Of a stretch of DNA of 15,841 nt, positions 7,052 through 14,033 are shown piece by piece; positions within the stretch are counted from its first letter, which is position 1, and every line of letters begins with the position of its first letter. Location of the stretch: NCBI GenBank assembly GCA_964579765.1, contig CAZOIK010000197.1:1-15841 (forward strand), in the 5' to 3' direction. Source of the stretch: DATNBT01 sp964579765 (GTDB lineage: Bacteria > Acidobacteriota > Vicinamibacteria > Vicinamibacterales > CAVVIG01). The translations under genes were made by a program, and so were the position numbers. Under the pieces are notes generated by a model. It saw only the letters and a program-made list of their open reading frames with translations, ran no database searches and was not told the origin of the DNA.

Positions 7052-7422
7052 TGGATCGCACGTTCCTGCTCGCCGGGGCAGTGGCCGGCCTGATTGCCGT
7101 CGCGTTCGGCGCGTTCGGCGCGCACGGCCTGCGCGGACGGCTCTCGCCCGACATGCTCGCCGTGTTCGAGACCGGCGTGCGCTATCACATGTACCACGCG
7201 CTGGCGCTGCTGCTGACGGCGGCGCTCGCCTCGCGCGACGCGCTGCACGGCAGCCGCGCCATTGCCGCCGCCGGCTGGCTCTTCATCGCCGGCATCGTCC
7301 TCTTCTCGGGCAGCCTGTACGCGCTTGCCGTGACGGGCGTCACCGTGCTCGGCGCGATCACGCCGATTGGCGGCGTCGCGTTTCTCGCCGGCTGGGCCTC
7401 GCTCGCGATCGCGGCCTTCTAG
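7051..7422 (+). CDS. DUF423 family (YgdD/TMEM256-like) inner-membrane protein
   Basis: A 123-residue protein with about four membrane helices (roughly residues 5-22, 43-61, 69-90 and 95-120). The family signature is clear: AFGAFGAHGL near residues 18-27, then FETGVRYHMYHALALLL at 40-56, and a Gly-rich last pair of helices with GAITPIGG. DUF423 proteins are small conserved membrane proteins without an established function. The ATG at 7051 overlaps the SRPBCC stop by one base and has a strong ribosome site. The gene ends exactly where the palindromic repeat at 7422 begins. Confidence 0.93.
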   Translation: MDRTFLLAGAVAGLIAVAFGAFGAHGLRGRLSPDMLAVFETGVRYHMYHALALLLTAALASRDALHGSRAIAAAGWLFIAGIVLFSGSLYALAVTGVTVLGAITPIGGVAFLAGWASLAIAAF

Positions 7423-7446
7423 GCGACCCTGAAAGGGTCGCCCTAC
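7422..7446 (-). repeat. REP-like palindrome, copy 3 (GTAG head, GGCGACCC arms)
   Basis: Read on the minus strand: GTAG, GGCGACCC, loop TTTCA, GGGTCGCC. Compared with copy 2, one arm base changed from G to A and the opposing arm changed from C to T, so pairing is kept. It sits in the 30-bp gap between the convergent ends of the DUF423 gene and the sigma-54 activator gene and overlaps the last base of the former's stop codon. A bidirectional terminator role is plausible. Confidence 0.75.
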
Positions 7447-7452
7447 ACGTCC

Positions 7453-9009
7453 TCAGCCCTTGAACCGCCGGACGTCGATGCCGTACTTCCTGATCTTGTA
7501 GTTCAGGATCCGCTCCGTCGCGTCCAGCAGGCGCGCAGCCTTCGCGCGGTTTCCGCGCGTGGTTTTCAGCGCGTCCTGAATCAGGTCCTTCTCGTACGCG
7601 ATGACGGCGTCTTCGAGCGAGACGCGCGTCACCGTCCCCGACGCCTCGGCCGTCTGCAGCGACGGCGGAAGGTGATGCGCGTGGATGACCTGTCCCTCGC
7701 ACATCAGCACGGCGCGCTCGAGCGCGTTCTCCATCTCTCGCACGTTGCCCGGCCAGTGGTAGCTGACGAGCATGTCGATGGCCGGCGTCGAGATCCGCTT
7801 GATGTTCTTGCCGTGCTCCCGTGAGAACTTCTCGAGAAAGTGGTCCGCCAGCAGCAGCAGGTCGGCCTTGCGATCGCGCAGCGGCGGCACGAAGATCGTG
7901 AAGACGTTCAGCCGATAGTAGAGGTCTTCGCGGAACGAGCCCTTCGCGATCGCCTCCTCCATGTCCTTGTTCGTCGCGGCGATCAGGCGCACGTTGACCT
8001 TGATCGTCTCCGTGCCGCCCACGCGTTCGAACTCGCGCTCCTGCAGCACGCGCAGCAGCTTCACCTGCGTGGACAAATTGACGTCGCCGATCTCGTCCAG
8101 AAACAGCGTGCCGCCCTCGGCCAGCTCGAAGCGTCCCTTCTTGCGCGCGTCGGCGCCCGTGAAGGCGCCCTTCTCGTAGCCGAAGAGCTCGGCTTCGATG
8201 AGGCTCTCGGGCAGCGCCGCGCAGCTCACCTTGACGAACGGCTTCTTCGCGCGCAGCGAGTTGTAGTGGATGGCGTGCGCGATGAGCTCCTTGCCGGTGC
8301 CCGACTCGCCTCGGACGAGCACGGTCGTGTTGGTGGCCGCGACCTGCGCCACCTGCTCGTACACCTGCCGCACCGGGCCGCTGGTGCCGATGATGTTCGA
8401 GAAGTCGTACTTGTCGCGCAGCTCCTGCCGCAGGTGCTCGTTCTCGTCAACCAGCCGCCGTTTGTCCTCCTCGATCAGCCGCTGAATCTTGATCGCCTGC
8501 GCCAGCATCGAGGCGACGACGCCCATGAACTTGACGCTGCTCTCGAAGTCGCGCTCGGCCTTGTAGCGGAGGTCCACGCCCAGCGCGCCGACCGCGCGCC
8601 GGTTCAGCAGAATCGGGACGCAGACATAGCTGAGCTCCTGCTCGTCGGTGTCGGGGCGGCGCGCCGCGCGGTTGAGCATCGCGGGCTCGCGGCTCACGCG
8701 CGGGACGACGATCGGCTTGCCGGTCTCGACCACCTTGCCGGTGATGCCCTCGCCGAGGCGGTACTGCACCGACTGCGACGGCCGGTCGAGCCCGTCCGAG
8801 GCTTCGACGAACAGCTCGCCGCCGTCGCGCAGCATCGTGATCATGCTCCGCACGGCGCCGTGGTGGCGCGCCAGGATCTCGAGCACGCGGTGAAACGCCG
8901 ACTTGCTGTTCAGCGTGCCCGAGAGGGCCTGACTCACTTCAAGCAGCGTTGAGAGGCGCCGATGTTCGCGTCCCTGCGACGCCGCGGTTGCGGCGGTGCT
9001 TCCCTTCAT
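7453..9009 (-). CDS. NifA-like sigma-54-dependent transcriptional activator (GAF-AAA+-Fis)
   Basis: A 518-residue cytosolic activator of sigma-54 RNA polymerase. A GAF sensor domain spans about residues 20-175. A short helical linker, likely coiled coil, covers about 176-200. The AAA+ domain at about 203-435 has Walker A GESGTGKE (234-241), the sigma-54-contacting GAFTGA loop (281-286), Walker B TLFLDEIGD (301-309) and FREDLYYRL (359-367). The C-terminal Fis-type helix-turn-helix lies at about 480-512 (GNRAKAARLL). The ATG at 9009 is preferred over 9036, because GGAGA lies 7 nt before it and would otherwise be coding. No receiver domain or partner kinase is present, so the GAF domain is the presumed input. 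The ligand and target promoters are unknown; nif genes are absent here. Confidence 0.93.
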   Translation of the reverse strand: MKGSTAATAASQGREHRRLSTLLEVSQALSGTLNSKSAFHRVLEILARHHGAVRSMITMLRDGGELFVEASDGLDRPSQSVQYRLGEGITGKVVETGKPIVVPRVSREPAMLNRAARRPDTDEQELSYVCVPILLNRRAVGALGVDLRYKAERDFESSVKFMGVVASMLAQAIKIQRLIEEDKRRLVDENEHLRQELRDKYDFSNIIGTSGPVRQVYEQVAQVAATNTTVLVRGESGTGKELIAHAIHYNSLRAKKPFVKVSCAALPESLIEAELFGYEKGAFTGADARKKGRFELAEGGTLFLDEIGDVNLSTQVKLLRVLQEREFERVGGTETIKVNVRLIAATNKDMEEAIAKGSFREDLYYRLNVFTIFVPPLRDRKADLLLLADHFLEKFSREHGKNIKRISTPAIDMLVSYHWPGNVREMENALERAVLMCEGQVIHAHHLPPSLQTAEASGTVTRVSLEDAVIAYEKDLIQDALKTTRGNRAKAARLLDATERILNYKIRKYGIDVRRFKG

Positions 9010-9016
9010 CCGGTAG

Positions 9017-9021
9017 TCTCC
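9017..9021 (-). promoter_or_regulatory. Ribosome binding site deciding the start at 9009
   Basis: GGAGA on the minus strand is 7 nt upstream of the ATG at 9009. It favours this start over the ATG at 9036, which has only a weak AAGA before it. Confidence 0.65.
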
Positions 9022-9133
9022 ATGGTGTCGGTACATTCTTGTCGAAATGACTATCGTCTACAACAGATATGTCGATGACGTTTTCGATGCCCGAGAGGCG
9101 CGGGCCGGGCGTCCGGCTGTCGGTGCGAACAGC

Positions 9134-9163
9134 TTCGTCTGATTGACCGCCTTCTCAGACGAA
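9134..9163. repeat. 9-bp perfect inverted repeat enclosing TTGACC
   Basis: TTCGTCTGA (9134-9142) and TCAGACGAA (9155-9163) are exact reverse complements separated by 12 bp. The spacer begins with TTGACC, a -35-like hexamer, but no convincing -10 follows at 17 bp. The arrangement suits a dimeric regulator's operator or a hairpin. It lies between the sigma-54 activator and the small winged-helix-like gene. Confidence 0.5.
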
Positions 9164-9301
9164 TTTGTCGCCTTCTCCTTCCCCCTGCCGCCGCCGGCGC
9201 CCGCGGAGACACCGTGTCAGATGCGAGTTTCGAGGTGCTGCCCGGCCTGGCGCGAAATGGACTGCATCTTGCTCTCCAGGCGCTTCGAAAGCGGGGATGC
9301 G

Positions 9302-9490
9302 ATGGGTGATCTGGTTGGCCGAATTCGCGCGGAGTTCCTGGAAATGCCCGGTCTGCGGCTGACCGTCACGCAGGCATCACGCCTCTGGGGTCTCGACGAG
9401 AGCGTCTGCCGCCGCGTGATCGACGCGCTCATTGGCACGTCGTTCCTGCGTTGGACCGCCGCGGGGACGGTCGCCCGCGTGGACGACTAG
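9302..9490 (+). CDS. Small winged-helix-like protein, 62 residues
   Basis: A short protein reading MGDLVGRIRAEFLEMPGL, then LTVTQASRLWGLDESVCRRVIDAL, then a short strand region TSFLRWTAAGTVARV. The order is helix, helix-turn-helix with QASRLWGLD and CRRVIDAL, then a beta hairpin, as in a minimal winged helix. I recall similar short uncharacterised proteins with EMPGL and TxxQAxRLWxLD in acidobacterial genomes, so it is probably real. The ATG at 9302 has GGGGA about 4 nt upstream, and conservation-like texture starts here; the ATG at 9259 is an alternative. It converges on the MscS gene across 36 bp. DNA binding is inferred only. Confidence 0.72.
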   Translation: MGDLVGRIRAEFLEMPGLRLTVTQASRLWGLDESVCRRVIDALIGTSFLRWTAAGTVARVDD

Positions 9491-9526
9491 GACGCCACTG
9501 TAGAGTGCATGACGGAGCGTTCGTCG

Positions 9527-10588
9527 TCAGCCGGCATACGGCCGGATGCCGCGTGCCACGAACGTCGAGACGATCCGCCGCCGCAGCTCGTTGGCCACCT
9601 TGCCCTGATTGAGCGGCTGCGTCTTGAACCGGACGCGGATCACCGAGAACCCGTCGGCAATCGACTCGACGCCGGTGATCTCGAGCGAGGCCAGCAGCAG
9701 CGGCGCCCAGGCGGGATCGCGCTGCAGCGACGCGCCGATTTCCGCCAGCGTCGCCATCACGCGATCGAGGTGCTCGGTGTAGGCCGCGCGGACGTCCACG
9801 ACCGCATACGCGTAGTGCTTGCTGAGGTTGGCGAGCGAACCGACGGTGCCGTTCGGAAACACCTGCACGCCGCCCTCGCCGTCGCGCAGGACGATCGTCC
9901 TGAGGTTGATCTGCTCGACCACCCCGCCGACGCCGTTGATCTTGACCAGGTCGCCGACACGCACCTGATCCTCCAGGATGAGGAAGAACCCGGAGATGAC
10001 GTCGCGCACCAGATTCTGCGCGCCGAAGCCGATCGCCAGGCCCGCGATGCCCGCGCCCGTCAGGATCGGCATGATGTCGATCGACAGCTCGCGCAGCAGC
10101 ATCAGCACGGCGAGAAAGCCGACGACCGCGCTGACGAGGCTCTCGAGCAGGCCGCTGATCGTCGCGGCGCGCCGCTGCCACTCCAGATCCGTCTTCGCGT
10201 GGCCTCGCCCGACTTTGAACTGCAGCTGCTCGATCGCCAGGTGCAGCACGCGGACGACGATCGTCGCGCCGACGGCAATGACGATGATGTTGACGCCGTG
10301 GCGGAGGAACCATCGCGCCAGCGCCTCGCGGTTCCAGGTCGGTTCGCTGATGCCCAATCGTGAGAGCGCAAGCGAGATGCTGGCGGCCGCCGCGATGGCG
10401 TAGGCCATCAGCGTCAGCGCGCGCATCACCTTCTTCCCGCTCGCTTGAACGGCCGCCCGATGCTCTGGATCGACGTCGAGGTGGCCGAGAAACCGATCGA
10501 TGACGCGCCTCGCCAGCCACACGAGGATCGCCGCGATCACGAACGCGAGCAGGATCGTGCCGGCGTCGCGATAGGGCGCAGCGGGCAT
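9527..10588 (-). CDS. Small-conductance mechanosensitive channel family protein (MscS-like)
   Basis: A 353-residue inner-membrane channel. Four hydrophobic helices (about residues 10-30, 55-78, 97-118 and 146-168) precede the pore-lining helix. That segment reads ILTGAGIAGLAIGFGAQNLV (175-194) and DVISGFFLILEDQVRVGD (196-213), the hallmark MscS core. The beta domain follows with VVEQINLRTIVLRDGEGGVQVFPNG (about 223-247), and an alpha/beta C-terminal domain completes the protein. It is longer than E. coli MscS by additional N-terminal helices. Members open on membrane tension and release solutes during hypo-osmotic shock. The ATG at 10588 overlaps the stop of pyruvate kinase in a TGATG, so the two are translationally coupled. 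Confidence 0.94.
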   Translation of the reverse strand: MPAAPYRDAGTILLAFVIAAILVWLARRVIDRFLGHLDVDPEHRAAVQASGKKVMRALTLMAYAIAAAASISLALSRLGISEPTWNREALARWFLRHGVNIIVIAVGATIVVRVLHLAIEQLQFKVGRGHAKTDLEWQRRAATISGLLESLVSAVVGFLAVLMLLRELSIDIMPILTGAGIAGLAIGFGAQNLVRDVISGFFLILEDQVRVGDLVKINGVGGVVEQINLRTIVLRDGEGGVQVFPNGTVGSLANLSKHYAYAVVDVRAAYTEHLDRVMATLAEIGASLQRDPAWAPLLLASLEITGVESIADGFSVIRVRFKTQPLNQGKVANELRRRIVSTFVARGIRPYAG

Positions 10589-11997
10589 CACAGCTTCTGC
10601 ACTTTCAGGTAGTTGGCGTCGGTCCGCGCGAGATCGGCGTTGACGCTCACGAGCACGACCGAGGCGCCCGGCTCGACGAGGCCGCGCGACACGAGCTCGC
10701 GTCCGACCAGCGCGCCGGCAGTGTCCACGTTGGCGCCGATCTCCGTGCACATCGGCAGCACGCCCCAGCTGAGGTGGAGGCGCCGTGCGACGGCTGGATG
10801 ATCGCACGCCGCGATGACCGGCACGCGCGGCCGCAGCGCCGCCAGCCGCCGCGCCGTGCTGCCGCCTCGTGTGATCGCGACGATGGCGGCGGCGTCGCCG
10901 CGGCTCGCGAGCGTGACCGCGGCCTCACACAGGGCCTGCGCCTGATCGCCGCTGACGCCAATGCTGATGGCCGGCCCCACAGCCTGCGCCGACTCGGCCT
11001 CGCGGATGATCGCATCGAGCACGTGCACGCATTTCGTCGGAAACGCGCCCGCCGCCGTCTCGCCGGCCAGCATGATCGCGTCCACGCCGTCGTCCACGGC
11101 GTTGGCCGCGTCGCTGACTTCGGCGCGCGTCGGCCGCGGCTCGACGGTCATCGACTCGAGTACCTGAGTGGCGACGATCACCGGTACGCCGTGCAGCCGC
11201 GCGAGCCTCGTGATGTCCTTCTGCGCGGTCGGCACCTTCTCGAGCGGCATCTCGAGCCCGAGATCGCCGCGCGCCACCATGACGCCGTCGCAGGCGGGCA
11301 GGATGGCGTCCAGATGCTCGATCGCCTGCGGCCGTTCGAGCTTGGCGACGATTGGCAGGTCCCGCGCGCCGGCCTGCGCGAGCAGCGCGCGGCCGCGCTC
11401 GAGGTCGGCCACCGTCTGGACGAAGCTCAGCGCGATCATGTCCACGCCGAGCGATACGCCGAACCGCAGGTCGTCGGCGTCTTTCGACGTGACGGCCGAC
11501 GCCGGCAGCGGCACACCCGGCGCGTTGATGCCCTTGTGATCGCCGATCTCGCCGCCTTCGAGGACGGTGGTCTCGATCTCGCGCCCGTCACTCGACTCGA
11601 CGCGCAGCTCGATCAGGCCATCGCCGACGAGCAGCGAATCGCCTGGCGTGACGGCCGCGGCGAGTCCTTCGAACGACGTCGAGATCCGGCCCGGCTCGCT
11701 CGGCGCGTCGCCGGTCACAATCCGGAGACGCTCGCCGCGCCTGACGGGAATCGGCGCGCCGGTGCGGCTGGCGCCGGTCCGGATCTTCGGGCCGCCGAGA
11801 TCCTGCAGGATGGCGGCGTCGCAACCCGCGCGCGCGGCGGCCGCGCGGATGCGTGCGTACGTCGCGGCCTGCGACGCGTGTGTGCCGTGCGAGAAGTTGA
11901 GGCGGAAGATGTCAACGCCGGCCGCGAGGAGTTCGTCGAGTGCGCCGTCGCTGTCGCTCGCCGGGCCGACGGTGGCGATGATCTTCGTGCGCCGCAT
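10588..11997 (-). CDS. pyk: Pyruvate kinase
   Basis: A 469-residue cytosolic glycolytic enzyme converting phosphoenolpyruvate and ADP to pyruvate and ATP. The start at 11997 opens with RRTKIIATVGPAS. Other landmarks are FRLNFSHG (31-38), LQDLGGPKIR (64-73), a B domain around 75-170, and GDHKGINAPG (152-161). The catalytic block is VAKLERPQAIE (217-227), with Lys219 and metal-binding Glu221, followed by VARGDLGLE (241-249) with Asp245 and VATQVLESM (275-283). PRPTRAEVSDAANAV (288-302) follows, then MLAGETAAGAFP where many family members have Ser before GET. The C-terminal regulatory-type domain is complete. An upstream in-frame ATG at 12063 would invade the divergent methyltransferase and is rejected. 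CATAAT lies 13 nt upstream. The gene is coupled to the MscS gene. Confidence 0.96.
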   Translation of the reverse strand: MRRTKIIATVGPASDSDGALDELLAAGVDIFRLNFSHGTHASQAATYARIRAAAARAGCDAAILQDLGGPKIRTGASRTGAPIPVRRGERLRIVTGDAPSEPGRISTSFEGLAAAVTPGDSLLVGDGLIELRVESSDGREIETTVLEGGEIGDHKGINAPGVPLPASAVTSKDADDLRFGVSLGVDMIALSFVQTVADLERGRALLAQAGARDLPIVAKLERPQAIEHLDAILPACDGVMVARGDLGLEMPLEKVPTAQKDITRLARLHGVPVIVATQVLESMTVEPRPTRAEVSDAANAVDDGVDAIMLAGETAAGAFPTKCVHVLDAIIREAESAQAVGPAISIGVSGDQAQALCEAAVTLASRGDAAAIVAITRGGSTARRLAALRPRVPVIAACDHPAVARRLHLSWGVLPMCTEIGANVDTAGALVGRELVSRGLVEPGASVVLVSVNADLARTDANYLKVQKL

Positions 11998-11998
11998 G

Positions 11999-12004
11999 TA
12001 CAAT
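11999..12004 (+). promoter_or_regulatory. -10-like TACAAT for the methyltransferase unit
   Basis: TACAAT is followed by 9 nt and the ATG at 12014. The predicted transcription start falls within a few bases of the ATG. The upstream promoter half would lie inside pyk coding sequence, where no clear -35 is visible. Confidence 0.5.
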
Positions 12005-12010
12005 CCGTCC

Positions 12011-12016
12011 ATTATG
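12011..12016 (-). promoter_or_regulatory. -10-like CATAAT for pyk
   Basis: CATAAT on the minus strand overlaps the methyltransferase ATG and lies 13 nt before the pyk ATG at 11997. It faces the TACAAT at 11999-12004, so the two promoters would overlap head to head. Confidence 0.4.
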
Positions 12017-12664
12017 GGGCAGATCGTCCCGGACGCCGTCGAGCGGTACCTGACGTCGCTCAATCACACCAGCGATCCGGTGCTGACAGACATCGCACGC
12101 GCGGGCGAGCGCGACCACCTGCCGCTGGTTGACGCGGAAGTCGGCGTCCTGCTGCGTGTCCTGGCACTCGCCACGCGCGCGACGCGTGTGCTCGAGATCG
12201 GCACCGCAATCGGCTATTCCGGCGTCTGGATGGCGGGAGCGCTGCCGAAGGACGGGATGCTGATCACGCTGGAGATCGACGACCAGCGCGCACAAGTCGC
12301 GCGCGCGCACTTCGCGCGCGCCGGCCTCGCCGACCGTGTCACCGTCGTCGTCGGCGACGCGCAGCGCATGCTCCACAAACTCGCCGGGCCGTTCGACCTC
12401 GTCTTCCAGGACGGCGACAAGAAGCAGTATCTGCCGATGCTCGACCCCCTCGTGGCGCGACTTCGTCCTGGCGGCCTCCTCGTCACCGACAACGTCCTCT
12501 GGAGCGGCGACGTCGTGCCGGGCTTTGCCACGACGAAGCACCATCGCAATCCGGACGATGAAGCCGCAATCGCGAAGTACAACGTGGCCATTCACAGCCA
12601 TCCCTCGTTGCTGACCTCGCTCGTCCCGCTGCGCGACGGCGTCGCGATCTCGGTGAAGCGCTGA
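12014..12664 (+). CDS. SAM-dependent O-methyltransferase (Methyltransf_3 / CCoAOMT-like)
   Basis: A 216-residue cytosolic class I methyltransferase. The SAM-binding motif is RVLEIGTAIGYSG (58-70), followed by acidic Glu87 in ITLEIDD. Then come VVVGDAQ (111-117), FQDGDKKQY (131-139) and TDNVLWSG (158-165); Asp133 or Asp135 and the Asp159-Asn160 pair are the expected divalent-metal ligands. This is the pattern of small cation-dependent catechol-type O-methyltransferases, although the FxDxDK site has Gln and Gly where Ile/Asp and Ala are common. The substrate is unknown. The ATG at 12014 is the first after the 16-bp divergent gap; a longer frame would overlap pyk. The amidase starts 4 nt after the stop, indicating an operon. 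Confidence 0.92.
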   Translation: MGQIVPDAVERYLTSLNHTSDPVLTDIARAGERDHLPLVDAEVGVLLRVLALATRATRVLEIGTAIGYSGVWMAGALPKDGMLITLEIDDQRAQVARAHFARAGLADRVTVVVGDAQRMLHKLAGPFDLVFQDGDKKQYLPMLDPLVARLRPGGLLVTDNVLWSGDVVPGFATTKHHRNPDDEAAIAKYNVAIHSHPSLLTSLVPLRDGVAISVKR

Positions 12665-12668
12665 ACGC

Positions 12669-14003
12669 ATGACCGTCGACGAGTTCGGGCGCGCCTGGCG
12701 CTCTCGCGCGGTCACCGCCGAAGAGGCGACTGCGCGTTGCCTCGACGCCATCCATCAGCGGAACCCGGATCTGCGCGCCTTCACGCTCGTGATGGCCGAC
12801 GCGGCGCTGGCGCAGGCACGACAGGCCGATCGCGAGCTCGCCGACGGCCACGACCGCGGGCCGCTGCACGGCGTGCCGATCTCCATCAAGGATCTGATCG
12901 ACGTCCGTGGCACCGTGACGACGGCCGCATCGGCCGTGCGCGCGTCCGCGGCGCCCGCCACCGCAGACGCACCGGCGATCGCACGCCTGCGCGAGGCGGG
13001 CGCGGTGTTCGTCGGCAAGACCAACCTGCACGAGTTCGCGCTAGGCACGACGAGCGAAGACTCCGTGTTCGGCGCGGTGAGGCATCCTCTCGACCCTTCA
13101 CGCTCGCCAGGCGGATCGAGCGGCGGCTCGGCGGCGGGCATCGTCGCCGGCATGTCGCTCGCGAGCGTCGGCACCGACACGGGGGGCTCCATCAGAATTC
13201 CCGCTGCCGCCTGCGGGATCGTCGGACTCAAGCCGTCGTACGGCGAGGTGCCGATCGAGGGCGTGATCCCGCTGTCGCCGCGCTTCGATCACGTCGGCCC
13301 GCTCGCGCAGTCCGTTGACGACGCGTGGATCGTCTTTCGCGTGCTGGCCGGCGAGCGGCATCCTGTTCCGCTGACGGCGATTCCACCGGCTGAGATCCAG
13401 CTGAAAGTCCTGCGTCCGTACTTTTGTGATTTGCTCGAAGACGGCGTGCGTCAGCAGTTCGACGCGGCGGTGGACGGGTTCAGCCGTGCGGGCATGCGCG
13501 TGAGCCATGCGTCCGTTCCGCACGCCTATGCGACCGCGGCGGTCTACCTGAAGATTGCGCCGCGCGAGGCGTTCCTCTATCACGAGCCGATGCTGGCCTC
13601 GATGCCGGAGAAATACACGGCGCCGGTTCGCCAGCGGCTGGAGCTCGGGCGGACGGTGTCGCACGACGAGTTTCTCCAGGCGCTCGAAGTGCAGGCGGTG
13701 CTGCGTGACGAGGTTGACGCGACGCTCAGCGACTGCGACGCGCTCGTGCTGCCGACGATGCCGATCGTCGCGCCGCGGCTCGGGGCCGAACACGTGCACG
13801 TCGAGGGCGGCGAGTGGCCGACCCGCGCGATGACGCTGCGCGAGACGCAGCTCTTCAACATGACGGGCCACCCGGCGATTTCGCTGCCCTGCGGACGGAC
13901 GGAGACGGGCCTGCCGGTCGGACTGCAGATCGTCGGCCACCACGGCCGCACCGACGCGCTCGTTCGCGTCGCGCTCGCATGCGAGGCGCTGCTCGACATG
14001 TAG
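12669..14003 (+). CDS. Amidase signature family hydrolase
   Basis: A 444-residue amidase-signature enzyme. The Ser-cisSer-Lys triad is visible: Lys74 in GVPISIKDL, cis-Ser150 in SPGGSSGGSAAG and nucleophile Ser174 in GTDTGGSIRIPA. VGLKPSYG follows at about 184-191 and the C-terminal TGHPAISLPCG near 404 is also typical. The family includes GatA, AtzF-like and general amidases that hydrolyse carboxamides. There is no gatB or gatC next to it, so a glutamyl-tRNA amidotransferase role is unlikely, and the substrate is open. The ATG at 12669 is 4 nt after the methyltransferase stop and lacks a good ribosome site, suggesting translational reinitiation. The stop codon TAG forms part of the GTAG head of a palindrome at 14000. 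Confidence 0.93.
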   Translation: MTVDEFGRAWRSRAVTAEEATARCLDAIHQRNPDLRAFTLVMADAALAQARQADRELADGHDRGPLHGVPISIKDLIDVRGTVTTAASAVRASAAPATADAPAIARLREAGAVFVGKTNLHEFALGTTSEDSVFGAVRHPLDPSRSPGGSSGGSAAGIVAGMSLASVGTDTGGSIRIPAAACGIVGLKPSYGEVPIEGVIPLSPRFDHVGPLAQSVDDAWIVFRVLAGERHPVPLTAIPPAEIQLKVLRPYFCDLLEDGVRQQFDAAVDGFSRAGMRVSHASVPHAYATAAVYLKIAPREAFLYHEPMLASMPEKYTAPVRQRLELGRTVSHDEFLQALEVQAVLRDEVDATLSDCDALVLPTMPIVAPRLGAEHVHVEGGEWPTRAMTLRETQLFNMTGHPAISLPCGRTETGLPVGLQIVGHHGRTDALVRVALACEALLDM

Positions 14004-14022
14004 TGCAGGCCTTCAGGCCTGC
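14000..14022 (+). repeat. REP-like palindrome, short variant (copy 4)
   Basis: GTAG (14000-14003, including the amidase stop codon) is followed by T and the perfect hairpin GCAGGCC, loop TTCA, GGCCTGC. It shares the GTAG head and TTCA loop with the longer copies but has different arms, one base shorter. It lies between the amidase stop and the CMD-like gene. Confidence 0.55.
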
Positions 14023-14033
14023 CCGAGGACCCC

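Larger units (their letters stand above)
9010..9301. other. Intergenic region between divergent regulator and small protein
   Basis: No convincing gene is seen in these 292 bases. A frame opening at a TTG at 9143 runs into the small gene at 9302, but its first 50 residues look like low-complexity translated spacer. The region holds the ribosome site of the sigma-54 activator at its left end and a 9-bp inverted repeat at 9134-9163. Short AT-richer patches lie around 9045-9095. I found no sigma-54 type GG/GC promoter. Confidence 0.6.

Noticed and set aside
9143..9301. N-terminal extension of the small winged-helix-like gene from a TTG
   Set aside because: The residues are Pro-rich and unstructured, there is no ribosome site, and the inverted repeat overlaps the start; the ATG at 9302 fits better.
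9430..9455. TGGCAC followed by TGC, resembling a sigma-54 promoter
   Set aside because: The GG-to-GC spacing is 12, not 10, and it lies inside coding sequence at a gene end.
9491..9526. Small hairpin CACT-GTAG-AGTG between convergent genes
   Set aside because: A 4-bp stem without a U-tract is too weak to call a terminator.
11998..12063. Extended N-terminus of pyruvate kinase from an ATG at 12063
   Set aside because: It would overlap the methyltransferase start and adds residues before RRTKIIATVGP, which is the normal beginning of the enzyme.
12669..14003. Assignment of the amidase as gatA
   Set aside because: The catalytic triad fits the whole amidase-signature family, and no gatB or gatC is adjacent.
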